The notes under the pieces are model-generated. The model made no database searches and was not told where the DNA came from. It saw only the letters and a list, made by a program, of their open reading frames with translations. This document shows positions 32,802 to 41,759 of a stretch of 64,000 bases of DNA, piece after piece. Origin of the DNA: BQWY01 sp046351095 (GTDB taxonomy: Bacteria > Nitrospirota > Nitrospiria > Nitrospirales > Nitrospiraceae); contig JAXLZC010000001.1 in assembly GCA_046351095.1 (NCBI GenBank), positions 1,736,001-1,800,000 of the forward strand. The letters are read 5' to 3'. Each line of letters begins with the position of its first letter. Within the stretch, counting starts at the first letter, position 1. Made by a program: the position numbers and the translations under genes.

Positions 32802-33635
32802 GTGACTGAATTCTTCATACTGCTCTTTAAAACCGTTGCGCTGCGCCCCTATGTCTTTGTGTTCCTCGCGGCGTTTTTGTTCTGCGGGCGACGCCTACTC
32901 GGCTGGCCACGCACGCTGTTCTTTTTTTTCAACACGTGGCTCACAGCGTTGCTCTGCGAACTGTCGTCCACACGCACCGGCATTCCCTTCGGCTGGTACT
33001 TCTACAACGGCTCGACCATCGGCGACGAATTGTACCTGTGGGACGTGCCGTTTATGGACTCGTTGTCGTTCACGTTTTTATTGTTCGCGAGCTACGCGCT
33101 GGCCCTGTGGTTTCTGTTGCCCAGTTATTCAAATGCCGACGCGCCGGCGTCAGCTCCCCGCTCCCCATCCCTTCAGTTCGACGGAACGATTCGCCGCGCC
33201 TGGCCGACGATGCTGCTGACCGCGTTCCTCTTCGCCTTACTCGACGTGGTAATCGACCCGGTCGCGCTGCGCGGCGACCGCTGGTTTCTCGGAAAAATCT
33301 ATTTTTATCCGGACGGCGGCGTGCACTTCGGCGTCCCGCTCGCGAATTATGTCGGCTGGGCCGTCGTCGGCCTGATCTCGCTCAGCATCTACCGACTAAT
33401 CGACCGCCAGTTGCCGGAGCAGTCGCTCGGCACAAGCCCGGATCGCACAACGACCGACATCCTCCTCGCGTGCGGCCTCTATTATGGTGTGCTGCTGTTC
33501 AACCTGACGATGACGTTTTGGATCGGCGAACGACTGCTGGGGCTCACCGACGTCCTGATCTACCTGCCGATCACCGGACTGTTTCTCCTGCGCGCGTTCG
33601 GGCGGCTTGCGCCATCGAGCCCGCCACAGGCGTGA
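32802..33635 (+). CDS. CruF-like carotenoid biosynthesis membrane protein
   Basis: 277 aa, GTG start. Seven or so membrane segments. It matches the carotenoid biosynthesis protein family (CruF; DUF422): GIPFGWYFYNG near residue 56, VIDPVALRGDRWFLGKIYFYPDGGVHFGVPLANYVGW in the second half. CruF enzymes hydrate carotenoid end groups, but distant relatives occur in isoprenoid loci without carotenoids. With ispA and hpnA just upstream it is likely part of an isoprenoid-lipid locus. GTG is chosen because element C ends 2 bp before it and no earlier start remains in frame. Confidence 0.75.
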   Translation: MTEFFILLFKTVALRPYVFVFLAAFLFCGRRLLGWPRTLFFFFNTWLTALLCELSSTRTGIPFGWYFYNGSTIGDELYLWDVPFMDSLSFTFLLFASYALALWFLLPSYSNADAPASAPRSPSLQFDGTIRRAWPTMLLTAFLFALLDVVIDPVALRGDRWFLGKIYFYPDGGVHFGVPLANYVGWAVVGLISLSIYRLIDRQLPEQSLGTSPDRTTTDILLACGLYYGVLLFNLTMTFWIGERLLGLTDVLIYLPITGLFLLRAFGRLAPSSPPQA

Positions 33636-33717
33636 CGCATCGCACCGCCGCAGTAGAGTTCACCGAGAAGGGCGGCTATACTGCAGCACGCCCGCGACCG
33701 ACGAGAGGACATGCCCG

Positions 33718-34350
33718 ATGGCCTTGCCTGCCTATCTGAATCCATTCCGCGTCTGGTTTTATCTCACGCTGGCGTTCATCGTCCTGCCCATCGCGGGCGC
33801 CGGGTGGTTTGCCTACGAAAATTTCACCAGCGGGTTTGCGGCAAAGGACTCGAAGCCGCATCCGGCGGAAATCTTCGCCGCACGCTTGGTCCGCAAGCTG
33901 GCGATTCCGGCCGAGCAACGCCAGGCGAAAAATCCCGTGATTCAAACGCCCGCGATCCTCAAGGAGTCGCTCGCACATTTTGCCGACCATTGCGCCGTGT
34001 GCCACGCGAACAACGGCAGCGGCGATACACCCATCGGCAAAAATGTGTATCCGCCCGCCCCCGATCTCCGCGGCCCGGACACACAGGGCATGTCGGACGG
34101 CGAACTGTTTTGGGCGATTCACTACGGCATTCGCTTTACGGCGATGCCCGGATGGGGATCCGGCGATCCGTCCAAGGACCTGGATAGCTGGAAGCTGGTG
34201 CATTTCATCCGACACCTGCCGTCGATCTCCCCGGCGGAGTTGGAGGAGATGCGCGGCCTCAACCCGAAATCGGCGCACCATGCCGCGGACGAAGCGGCGG
34301 CGGATGCCTTCCTCTCCGGCGAAGACGAGGCGCCCGCGCACCATCACTAG
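33718..34350 (+). CDS. Membrane-anchored monohaem cytochrome c
   Basis: 210 aa. An N-terminal hydrophobic anchor (residues 13-32) leads to a cytochrome c domain with CAVCH at 92-96 and the Met ligand M143 in FTAMPGWG. The C-terminus is His/Ala/Asp-rich with HHH at the end. GAGAGGA about 8 bases before ATG 33718 fixes the start. It probably accepts electrons on the periplasmic side. Partner oxidases are not in the window. The next small secreted protein lies 61 bp downstream. Confidence 0.88.
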   Translation: MALPAYLNPFRVWFYLTLAFIVLPIAGAGWFAYENFTSGFAAKDSKPHPAEIFAARLVRKLAIPAEQRQAKNPVIQTPAILKESLAHFADHCAVCHANNGSGDTPIGKNVYPPAPDLRGPDTQGMSDGELFWAIHYGIRFTAMPGWGSGDPSKDLDSWKLVHFIRHLPSISPAELEEMRGLNPKSAHHAADEAAADAFLSGEDEAPAHHH

Positions 34351-34411
34351 AACGATCGACACAACACACGATACGTCGCATACCGTGTAGACTGAAGAAA
34401 GGACACGACTC

Positions 34412-34768
34412 ATGACATCCCGTTTTTCCCTGACACAGGTTGGTCGCCATGCCGCCGCCATCGCTCTCACCGGAGTGTTCTTGCTGGTCGGCACCACGGC
34501 CGCGCTGGCCCACGGCTCGTCGGACCACATCATGGGCACAGTCACGGCGGTCACCGACACGGCGATCGACCTCACGACGAAGGCTGGAAAAAAAATGACC
34601 GTGAAGGTCGACGATAAAACGGCCTTCGAAGCGCGCGGCAAATCGACCGCCGGGAAAAAGCCGCAAGCGGGCGACCGCGTCGTGATCGATGTGGCCGGTA
34701 AGGGCGCCGACCAGACGGCCTCGCACGTCGTATTTTCCACGCCGCCTAAGGGCAAGGCCACCAAGTAA
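34412..34768 (+). CDS. Small secreted beta-domain protein (DUF5666-like)
   Basis: 118 aa. Signal peptide with cleavage after ALA near residue 33. The rest resembles a DUF5666/OB-like repeat: GTVTAVTDTAIDLTTKAGKKMTVKVDDKTAF and, after a basic loop, GDRVVIDVAGKG. It follows the cytochrome gene on the same strand. AAAGGAC precedes the ATG. Function unknown; such domains occur in periplasmic metal-related proteins. Confidence 0.6.
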   Translation: MTSRFSLTQVGRHAAAIALTGVFLLVGTTAALAHGSSDHIMGTVTAVTDTAIDLTTKAGKKMTVKVDDKTAFEARGKSTAGKKPQAGDRVVIDVAGKGADQTASHVVFSTPPKGKATK

Positions 34769-34841
34769 TCGGAACAACCAGAACCACGGCGGGTGCCGAC
34801 CGAGCATCCGTCGTATCGCCTCGGACATCATCGCCTGAACC

Positions 34842-35243
34842 ATGCAGTCTTTTTTGCTTCGCCTCCTCGTCACCGGCATCGCGGTGTTTCTCGCCATCGA
34901 GATCGTCCCCGGCATCGTCGTCCACTCGTGGGAAGCTGGATTGGCGGCGGTAATCGTCCTCGCGATTCTGAACGCCGTCGTGCGCCCGCTGCTCTATCTC
35001 GTGTCGCTACCCATTATTGTGTTGACCTTCGGCCTCTTCATGGTCATCATCAACGCAATTTTGCTGAAGGTGGCCGCGGCCTTGGTGCAAGGCTTTGTGG
35101 TCACGGGGTGGTGGCCGGCCATCGGCGGCGCCGTCGTCGTGAGTCTGGTAACCACGATCCTCGGTCCCTGGGTCGGCGAACGCCACTCCATCCACATCGA
35201 CACGCAGGAACCGCCGCGCAAACCGCCACGCGTCGTCAATTGA
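34842..35243 (+). CDS. Phage holin family 4 / DUF360-like membrane protein
   Basis: 133 aa with four membrane helices. The family pattern is visible in ILNAVVRPLLYLVSLPIIVLTFGLFMVIINAILL (about 42-75). These proteins are annotated as 'phage holin family' but are common in chromosomes without any prophage and are usually housekeeping membrane proteins. The C-terminal tail (PPRKPPRVVN) is basic and probably cytoplasmic. No phage genes adjoin it. Confidence 0.8.
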   Translation: MQSFLLRLLVTGIAVFLAIEIVPGIVVHSWEAGLAAVIVLAILNAVVRPLLYLVSLPIIVLTFGLFMVIINAILLKVAAALVQGFVVTGWWPAIGGAVVVSLVTTILGPWVGERHSIHIDTQEPPRKPPRVVN

Positions 35244-35339
35244 TCGCCGCGCCGTTCCGGTTCCATCGAACCGCGCCGCCGCCCGTGATCGACGCCTCGC
35301 ACCGTACGTGTTCAACCATCCGGACGAACGGCCATTGTT

Positions 35340-37145
35340 ATGCCTGACAGCGCACTGACTCAGAAACACACGCTCCTGCAACGCACCCTGACCGCCGCCC
35401 TCAACGACATGCCGTCGGATACGGCGCTCGCCGCCGTGTTCCATCGCGAAGGCGGCCCGTTGGTGGCGCACGGCGCCCGTGGGTTTACGCCCCGTGAAGT
35501 CCATACGATCCTCCGCACGTTGACCGGTCCGTTGCGGACCGTGCCGACCAAATCGACGGAGGGCGACGGCGTCCGCCTGCGGCTCATCATGCCGTCGACG
35601 CGCTCGTTGCTGGCCTTGCCCTTGCGGCACCAACAGCGTACCTACGGCGTCCTCGTGTTGGGGCGTAAGGACCAAGGCACGTTCGGGAAAAAAGAACGCA
35701 CCGCCATCGAACAGGCCACCGAAGGCATCACCAAGACACTTGAGAAGGAACGCCTCTTCGACGGGCAAGCCGTCTTAAGCCGCCCCTTCGTTGCGTCCGA
35801 ACCGGTCACGGCCACGAAGCCCATCGCGGAAGCGGCGCCGGCCTCGCCCTCATCCTACGCGACGCCGGAGAATCAAGAACTCCTCTCGGGCTGGCTGCTG
35901 GAAGCCGGAGCACAAGTTCCGTTCGACCGCGCATGGGTGACGAATTACGATCCGTTGGCCGCATCGGTGGAAGTCGTCGCGATGGCGGGCGAACAAAAAA
36001 GCGACGGCAAACGCGACCTGAAACCGGGCCAGCGCTTGGCGCTCGAAGCCTCCGCCTCCGGTTGGGCGGTGCGCCACCGCAAGTCGCGCGTGGACCACGA
36101 CTTGGCGTCGACGCAAGGCCGCTTCGCCGATCACAAACATTTGTACAAAGACCGGCTCCATTCGTCGCTCGTCGTCCCGTTTTTTGTGCGTGGGCAAGTC
36201 GGCGGGACCGTGACGTTCGCGTCGAAAGAAGAGCAGCGCTACGCGCCGACGGATGCAACGGCGCTCGAACCATTGCTGACGAAGCTCGTCGAATTCTTCC
36301 AACGCCCCGCGACGCCGCCGACGCCCGCACCCACGGCCGGCGAAGCGGCAAGCCCGAGCGCTGCGGCCCCTGCCACACCCGCCGCCGAATCGCTGGAACC
36401 GACGATTCGTAAACAGGAGCGCCAAGCGGCCATCGGCGAATTCAGCACGTTCCTCGCGACGGAATTGCGGGAACCGTTGGCCTCGATCCGCGCGCAGTTG
36501 GAAGAAGTCACGGCGGAAGGCATCCTCGATTTCGACCCGCAGACGCGCGTCGAAAAGGCGATGCGCGACCTGATCCGCATCGAGGCGTTGCTCAACGAAA
36601 TTCTCGACTTCGCGAAGCCGCTCGAACTCAATCGGCGCCTGTGTCGCGTGCCGGATGTGTTGGAAAACGCGCTGGCCGTCGTGGCGACGGAACTCGAAAT
36701 CACACGTATCCAAGTGACGAAGGACTATGCGGCGCATGTGGCGCCCGTCCGCTGCGACGAGGCGAAGATGCAGCAGGTGCTCCTGAGCATCTTCAAGAAC
36801 TCCATCGAAGCGATGACGCCCGGCGGCGAACTCCACATCGGCCTGTCGCAACATCGCGCGGGACGCGGGCAAGAAGTACAGATCGCGATCCGCAACAACG
36901 GGTCGCCGATTCCGGCTGAGCACCTCAGCAAGGTCTTCGAGCCGTTCTTCAGTACAAAACGCAGCGGGACCGGGCTCGGTCTGGCCAGCGTCAAAAAGAT
37001 CATCGAGGAGCACGGCGGCAGCATCGGTATCGCCAGCGCCGAGGGCGAAGGGACGACGACGACCATTCGCCTGCCGGCGATGATCCGCCGTCCGAACTTC
37101 CGCCACCGTGGCCGTGGCCGTCGTGGACCGCGTCCGCAAAGTTGA
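35340..37145 (+). CDS. GAF-domain histidine kinase-like protein lacking the H-box histidine
   Basis: 601 aa, cytoplasmic. Two GAF-like domains (about 10-135 and 175-320), a Pro/Ala-rich linker to about 350, then a HisKA-like helix pair. In the H box the expected histidine is Thr: LATELREPLASI with T374, where SHELRTPLxxI is normal. HATPase_c follows: N487 (N box), NNGSPIP in place of DNGxGI, FEPFFSTK and GTGLGLASV. ATP binding is plausible, but autophosphorylation at the usual site is not. The last 19 residues are Arg-rich (RRPNFRHRGRGRRGPRP). No receiver or regulator gene is adjacent. It may be a pseudokinase or a phosphorelay scaffold; a sequencing error could also explain the change, although the reading frame is otherwise intact. 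Confidence 0.8.
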   Translation: MPDSALTQKHTLLQRTLTAALNDMPSDTALAAVFHREGGPLVAHGARGFTPREVHTILRTLTGPLRTVPTKSTEGDGVRLRLIMPSTRSLLALPLRHQQRTYGVLVLGRKDQGTFGKKERTAIEQATEGITKTLEKERLFDGQAVLSRPFVASEPVTATKPIAEAAPASPSSYATPENQELLSGWLLEAGAQVPFDRAWVTNYDPLAASVEVVAMAGEQKSDGKRDLKPGQRLALEASASGWAVRHRKSRVDHDLASTQGRFADHKHLYKDRLHSSLVVPFFVRGQVGGTVTFASKEEQRYAPTDATALEPLLTKLVEFFQRPATPPTPAPTAGEAASPSAAAPATPAAESLEPTIRKQERQAAIGEFSTFLATELREPLASIRAQLEEVTAEGILDFDPQTRVEKAMRDLIRIEALLNEILDFAKPLELNRRLCRVPDVLENALAVVATELEITRIQVTKDYAAHVAPVRCDEAKMQQVLLSIFKNSIEAMTPGGELHIGLSQHRAGRGQEVQIAIRNNGSPIPAEHLSKVFEPFFSTKRSGTGLGLASVKKIIEEHGGSIGIASAEGEGTTTTIRLPAMIRRPNFRHRGRGRRGPRPQS

Positions 37146-37223
37146 GCGAGGTGAGCCGCACGGACGACACATTCAGGAGATACAGACGACCGGTCGATGT
37201 GCGGGGGCGAGACTGCAAAACCC

Positions 37224-37253
37224 TTGACACCCCCCCTCACCGATGGCTATGAT
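37224..37253 (+). promoter_or_regulatory. Strong consensus-like sigma-70 promoter
   Basis: TTGACA (37224-37229) and TATGAT (37248-37253) are 18 bp apart. Transcription would start near 37260, giving a leader of about 110 nt before the small secreted protein. Both boxes match consensus in 6/6 and 5/6 positions. Confidence 0.65.
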
Positions 37254-37368
37254 CCCCGCGCTTTTATCGTGCGCCTGTTCGAACCGATTATCACGACGAT
37301 TCTATTCATCATCCTGTTGCGCTGAGTTGATTCGATCTCTAATCCTTCATTTCAAAGGAGCTGAGGCC

Positions 37369-37734
37369 ATGAAGACATTGCTGACTGCGACCGCCATGGT
37401 ATCGGGAGTCCTGTTCGCCGCCTCCGTGACATTCGCCAATCCGGCGTTGTTGCCGAAGCACGAAGGCTACCCGATGAAGAACGATGGGAGCCCCGTGACC
37501 GGACAGCCGACCGCCAACGATCCGGGTCAGTCGGATGCGCGCGGCGAAGCGGCCATCCTGAAGTCGCAATCCTCCATCAAGCACATGGAGCAGAAGCTGC
37601 AGAAGTCCGACAATGCCCGCATCACGGAAGGTCAGGGCGCAGGCCGCCTCCCGACCGTCCAGGGCCCGCAGATCAAGATCGAGCCGCCGGTGACCTCGGC
37701 CACCAAGATCACGGCCGATCGCAAGATCGAATAG
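37369..37734 (+). CDS. Small secreted protein of unknown function
   Basis: 121 aa. Signal peptide with cleavage after TFA near residue 24. The mature part is Lys/Gln-rich and helical in places (AAILKSQSSIKHMEQKLQKSDN), with a Pro-rich end. No family recognised. The start is fixed by AAAGGAG 9 bases upstream. It has its own near-consensus promoter and a strong terminator, so it is a single-gene transcript, probably highly expressed. Confidence 0.7.
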   Translation: MKTLLTATAMVSGVLFAASVTFANPALLPKHEGYPMKNDGSPVTGQPTANDPGQSDARGEAAILKSQSSIKHMEQKLQKSDNARITEGQGAGRLPTVQGPQIKIEPPVTSATKITADRKIE

Positions 37735-37758
37735 TTTCGTTTCGATTTCTCGAATACA

Positions 37759-37795
37759 CGAAGGGGGCTGCCGTCTGTGACGGCAGCCCCCTTCG
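37759..37795 (+). terminator. Strong intrinsic terminator
   Basis: A 17-bp perfect stem (CGAAGGGGGCTGCCGTC and its complement) closes on a 3-nt loop TGT, followed by TCGTTTC. It lies 24 bp after the small secreted protein gene. The stem is symmetric, so it may also end transcription from the convergent mpg gene. Confidence 0.85.
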
Positions 37796-37817
37796 TCGTT
37801 TCACCATATGCATGTCG

Positions 37818-38426
37818 TCAGCGTTTGGATGAGGTGCGCCGGCGGCGAGCCCTCGGCATAGTCGAAGGCCGTGACTCTTCCAGCCGAAACCGCCACGGCT
37901 TTTTCGCCCACTCCCCGGCATAGTCCACACCAATACGCGGATACGCTTTCACGGCGCCACGTTTGATCGGTATCGCACGATCCTCGAACCACAGTCTCGA
38001 CCCACTCGTCAGATCGTGACGATTCAGCGCACGGTCGATCCCAAGCGCACGCGTGACGCGACCCGGCCCGTCGAACAGACGCCCATCGATCTCGACGGCG
38101 CGAATCAACACCGCCGCCGGAAACGATTCGCATTCCGTCACCACATTCAACAATTCATGGATGCCGTAACAGAGATAGACGTAGGCGTACCCGGGCGGTC
38201 CGAACAGCACCTCTGTCCGCGCGGTGCGTCCTTTCGACGCGTGACAGGCTTTATCGAGAGGCCCGACGTAGGCTTCCGTCTCGATAATGCGTGCGACGAC
38301 GACTGCTCCGGCTCGCTCGCGCACGAGAAACTTTCCCACAAGCGCCCGCGCCACCGTGACGGTAGGTCGGTCGAAAAAATTACGAACGAGTCGTTGAGTG
38401 GGCACGTAAAAGATCCTGAGTCGCAA
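37818..38426 (-). CDS. mpg: DNA-3-methyladenine glycosylase (Mpg/AAG family)
   Basis: 202 aa, the normal size. The AAG family signature is visible: IETEAYVG with catalytic E51, H62 in ACHAS, FGPPGYAYVYLCYGIHELLNVVTE, and DGPGRVTRALGI. It removes alkylated and deaminated purines by base-excision repair. The C-terminal tail is Arg-rich. It lies 18 bp downstream of the TonB receptor gene on the same strand but is probably not functionally linked to it. Confidence 0.9.
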   Translation of the reverse strand: MRLRIFYVPTQRLVRNFFDRPTVTVARALVGKFLVRERAGAVVVARIIETEAYVGPLDKACHASKGRTARTEVLFGPPGYAYVYLCYGIHELLNVVTECESFPAAVLIRAVEIDGRLFDGPGRVTRALGIDRALNRHDLTSGSRLWFEDRAIPIKRGAVKAYPRIGVDYAGEWAKKPWRFRLEESRPSTMPRARRRRTSSKR

Positions 38427-38444
38427 TCGTCTTTCGTCTGCGAC

Positions 38445-40571
38445 TCAGTAATACCAGGAAAGGCCGCCCATAAAAAACCGAGGATTCCCAGGGACGAAGT
38501 GGAGGTCATTGATCCCTGCGGCTTCGTTGCGCAAACGCGACGCAAAGTAGAAGGTCGCCTGCTCCCATTTCGTGTTGAGCAGATTCTGGATGAACAGAAA
38601 CGCTTCGAGTCGTCCGTACGGCAGCTTCACCGGAATCCGATACCGCTCGGACAGATCGACATCGACCCAGGAAGGGGCCTTCTCGCTACGATCTTCGATC
38701 AACGGGCGCACGCCAAGATAGGTCGCCTGTAATTGCGACGTCAGCCCTTCCGGCCACTTCAGCAACAACGCCCCATACGCCGTCCACTCCGGCGCGAGCG
38801 GAATCGCATCGCCGTTACGGAACTCCGCCTTCGTCCAGGTGACGCTCCCGTTGAACGACAGCGGTCCGTAAATGTTCCCGCGCGCCGCCACCTCGACACC
38901 GCGTCGACGCGACGCGCCGCGGACCTCCGTCGTACCGGCATCGCCGACAAACACCAATTCTTGCTGGAGGTCCAAGGCCCAGGCCGTGGCCGTCAGCTCG
39001 ACACCGTCCGCCCCCCAGGGTTTGGAGCGAATCCCCGCTTCGTAGGTCCGCGCGCGCGCGATCGGCGCCGAACCGCCCGCCACTGCCGCCCGCGCATCGT
39101 TACTGTGAAACCCGTCGCCGTAGTTGAGGAACAATTCCGTGTTCGCCCAGGGCCCGAGGATCAGGCTCCCCTTCGGCAACACCACGCCGGATGTCGTCCG
39201 CCCTGCCGGGCGTTCCGCACAGGCCTCGCAACGATTCCGTACGTCGAACGTAAACAGCTCGCTCCGCAGACCGCCGACCACCCGCATCCACGACAAGGGT
39301 TGCACCTCCGCCTTCACATACGGCGCATAGGACGCTTCCTGCACATCGCTGTCGATCGTCGTACCGAGCACGGTGCGTCGTACTTGTGGCGCGAGACGCA
39401 GATGAATGTCGTCGACACGCGCCTGCGCGCCAACCGTCACCGCACCAGGCACGCCGAACAGCGACACCACCTGTTTGTAGCCGACATCGCCGCCGTAGAC
39501 AACGCGCTGGTCCGATTGTTGGAACCCGTCGCCGTTGACCGGGTCGCTCAGAAAAGAGGTGAAATTCGTATAGAGGTCGAACTTGTAATATTGGCCGTAC
39601 GCGTTCGCGAAAAATTGTCCGCCGGATGTCGTGTCATAGTGATAGTTGAGGCGCCCGGTGGACCGCAGCGTCCGCCCGCCTTCGGACGGATCGATGGCCC
39701 CAAAACGATCGATCGTCCCGTCGGTCACGGCGCGTAAGGGAATTTCGCCGGAGCCGTTCCACTGCGCCTTGTGAAAGGTACCCGTCAGGCTCAATTCGGA
39801 TCGCGGTGTCGGATTCAACGTCGCCTTGCCGAACAGATTGCTGCGAAAATAACGGTTGTCGTGCTGAAACGGCCCGTCCGTGTAATAGGCTTCCGCGGCG
39901 ACCAGCGTGCGGACCTTGTCGACCGTCGGCGACAACATCACCATGTAACGTTGTGTGCCGAATTGCCCGCCGGCCGCCTGCAGCACCCCTTCCTGCACGA
40001 CCGCGCGTGTACGGAAATTCACCGCGCCGGCGGTCGCGAAGTCGCCGAACTCCGTGTGGTAGCCGCCCTTGTAGACATCGACCCCTTCGATGGTTTCCGG
40101 AATGATGAAGTTCAGGTCGGTGTAGCCCTGCCCATGCGCGTGGGTGCGAAAGTTAACCGGCATCCCGTCGGCAAAAAACGCCACGTCGGTTCCATGGTCT
40201 GCGTCGAATCCACGCAGAAAATATTGGTCGGCCTTTCCGGCGCCGCCGGAATGTTCGACCGCGATGAATCCTGGGATCAGGCGTAGGACCTGCGCGGGCC
40301 GCCCTTGCGGCTGGAGCAGGTATTCCTTATCGGGGATAAATTGTTGCGACGAGGCGGCCAGCGGACGATCCGCTTCGACGGACACCTCCGGCGCTTCGAG
40401 CACCTCGGCGTCCGGGTCGTGCGCCCAGGCGCGCGGTGCGGCCTGTATGGCGCAGATCGCCAGGACAAAGAGACTCGTCACACACAGACCGACTCGCGTT
40501 CGCATCACAGACACAGTGGCCTTCCTCATAACAAGACGCAGCCGGAACCACAATGCATTACGCACGTGCAT
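38445..40571 (-). CDS. TonB-dependent outer-membrane receptor (DUF4331/ECF locus)
   Basis: Up to 708 aa. A signal peptide (VGLCVTSLFVLAICAIQA) ends near AWA; starts at 40571, 40529 and 40505 (MRTRVGLC) are all possible, and the last gives the best signal peptide. The plug domain is seen in VLRLIPGFIAVEHSGGAGKADQYFLRGFDADHGTDVAFF, and the barrel ends in an aromatic residue (GGLSWYY). The plug contains an unusual HAHGQGYTDLNF stretch. It is the last gene of the DUF4331-TPR-HupE operon (21 bp after HupE). Its TonB box is not clear. Substrate unknown; the HupE/UreJ-type neighbour suggests a metal complex (inference). Confidence 0.85.
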   Translation of the reverse strand: MHVRNALWFRLRLVMRKATVSVMRTRVGLCVTSLFVLAICAIQAAPRAWAHDPDAEVLEAPEVSVEADRPLAASSQQFIPDKEYLLQPQGRPAQVLRLIPGFIAVEHSGGAGKADQYFLRGFDADHGTDVAFFADGMPVNFRTHAHGQGYTDLNFIIPETIEGVDVYKGGYHTEFGDFATAGAVNFRTRAVVQEGVLQAAGGQFGTQRYMVMLSPTVDKVRTLVAAEAYYTDGPFQHDNRYFRSNLFGKATLNPTPRSELSLTGTFHKAQWNGSGEIPLRAVTDGTIDRFGAIDPSEGGRTLRSTGRLNYHYDTTSGGQFFANAYGQYYKFDLYTNFTSFLSDPVNGDGFQQSDQRVVYGGDVGYKQVVSLFGVPGAVTVGAQARVDDIHLRLAPQVRRTVLGTTIDSDVQEASYAPYVKAEVQPLSWMRVVGGLRSELFTFDVRNRCEACAERPAGRTTSGVVLPKGSLILGPWANTELFLNYGDGFHSNDARAAVAGGSAPIARARTYEAGIRSKPWGADGVELTATAWALDLQQELVFVGDAGTTEVRGASRRRGVEVAARGNIYGPLSFNGSVTWTKAEFRNGDAIPLAPEWTAYGALLLKWPEGLTSQLQATYLGVRPLIEDRSEKAPSWVDVDLSERYRIPVKLPYGRLEAFLFIQNLLNTKWEQATFYFASRLRNEAAGINDLHFVPGNPRFFMGGLSWYY

Positions 40572-40592
40572 CGCACGGCGCTGCGTGCCGCG

Positions 40593-41759
40593 TTAGATAA
40601 CCGGCAACAGTTGCACGTCGAACATCCGCTCGATAGCCCAGCACAAGGCCACCACGATGATGGCGCAAGATCCTCCGGCCACCACGACCGGCCGATACAG
40701 CGACAGGTTCCGCGCCCAATACATCAGCGGCAACACCAGCGCCACGACGACCAATTGCCCCGCTTCGACGCCCAGATTGAACCCCAGCAACGCCGGGACC
40801 CGCTGCCCATCGACGAGACCGAGGTCGCTCAACGCGCCCGCGAAGCCGAACCCATGCACGAGCCCGAACACAAAGGCCGCCACCCACACACGCTCCGGCA
40901 CCAATCGCACGATATTATTCAGCGCCGCCAGTGCCACCGACAGCGCAATGGTCGATTCGATCAGGCGTGTCGGGAGCGAGACCACGCCGAGCGCTGCGGC
41001 CGCGAGCGTGATCGAGTGGGCGACCGTAAACGCGGTGATGACCGCCGCGACATCCAACAGCGTCCGCCGGAAACTATCCGTCCCACGCCACGCTTGCGAC
41101 GCGCTCTCGCCGCGGCGCAACACGGCGGGGAGCAACAGCGCCAACACAAACAACAGGTGATCGATACCGCTCCAAATGTGATGCACCCCTTCATGCGCAT
41201 ACGACAGCACCGTGCCCCATCCTTGACTGGCATCCACACGAATCGAGTCGGTGCGATGGGAGGGAGACAACACCAGACTCGACTGGCCATGCGGACTCCA
41301 CACCTGCACCAAACCGCGGTGCTGCGTATCGATGTCAAACAAGAAGCGATACGACACCTCCATATGCATCATCGGATGCAGGCAGCTATACGTAGTCTGA
41401 AACACCGCGTAGGCGCCGTCGCTGTGGTGATCGAGGGCCGGCTCGGTCGGCGAGGCGCTGCAGCTGCTTCCGCCCATCGCCACATCCAGTCGCGAGAACA
41501 CATAACTTTCGAGATCGTGCCAACGCGTGCGCACGTCGCCCCAGAGCAGACGCCCGTCGTCGTCCGTGTCGAGCCCGACCGCTTCATCCAGGTCGCGCAA
41601 CGCGACATCCCATCGCGCCGTCACATGGCCGCCCTCGACGGACAGGGTCAGGTAGCTGTCGCTGGATTGATGCGCCCAGGCGGGAGAACCCGTGAACAAC
41701 AGGCCCGCGAGACCGAGGCAGCACAACAGCATACGCGCTCGAATCGCCGTCATCGTCAT
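40593..41759 (-). CDS. HupE/UreJ-family membrane protein
   Basis: 388 aa. Signal peptide ending AWA, an extracytoplasmic domain of about 160 residues (QSSDSYLTLSVEGGHVTARWDVALRDLDEAVGLDTDDDG) and then six or so TM segments. The core motifs EGVHHIWSGIDHLLFVLALLLP and GFGFAGALS, FNLGVEAGQLVVV mark the HupE/UreJ_2 family, thought to move nickel or cobalt. The 4-bp overlap (ATGA) with the TPR gene upstream implies coupling. In this family the His-rich GIDH motif is presumed to bind the metal. Confidence 0.82.
   Translation of the reverse strand: MTMTAIRARMLLCCLGLAGLLFTGSPAWAHQSSDSYLTLSVEGGHVTARWDVALRDLDEAVGLDTDDDGRLLWGDVRTRWHDLESYVFSRLDVAMGGSSCSASPTEPALDHHSDGAYAVFQTTYSCLHPMMHMEVSYRFLFDIDTQHRGLVQVWSPHGQSSLVLSPSHRTDSIRVDASQGWGTVLSYAHEGVHHIWSGIDHLLFVLALLLPAVLRRGESASQAWRGTDSFRRTLLDVAAVITAFTVAHSITLAAAALGVVSLPTRLIESTIALSVALAALNNIVRLVPERVWVAAFVFGLVHGFGFAGALSDLGLVDGQRVPALLGFNLGVEAGQLVVVALVLPLMYWARNLSLYRPVVVAGGSCAIIVVALCWAIERMFDVQLLPVI

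Noticed and set aside
34842..35243. 'Phage holin' annotation as evidence of a prophage
   Set aside because: The family is common in bacterial chromosomes and no other phage gene is nearby.
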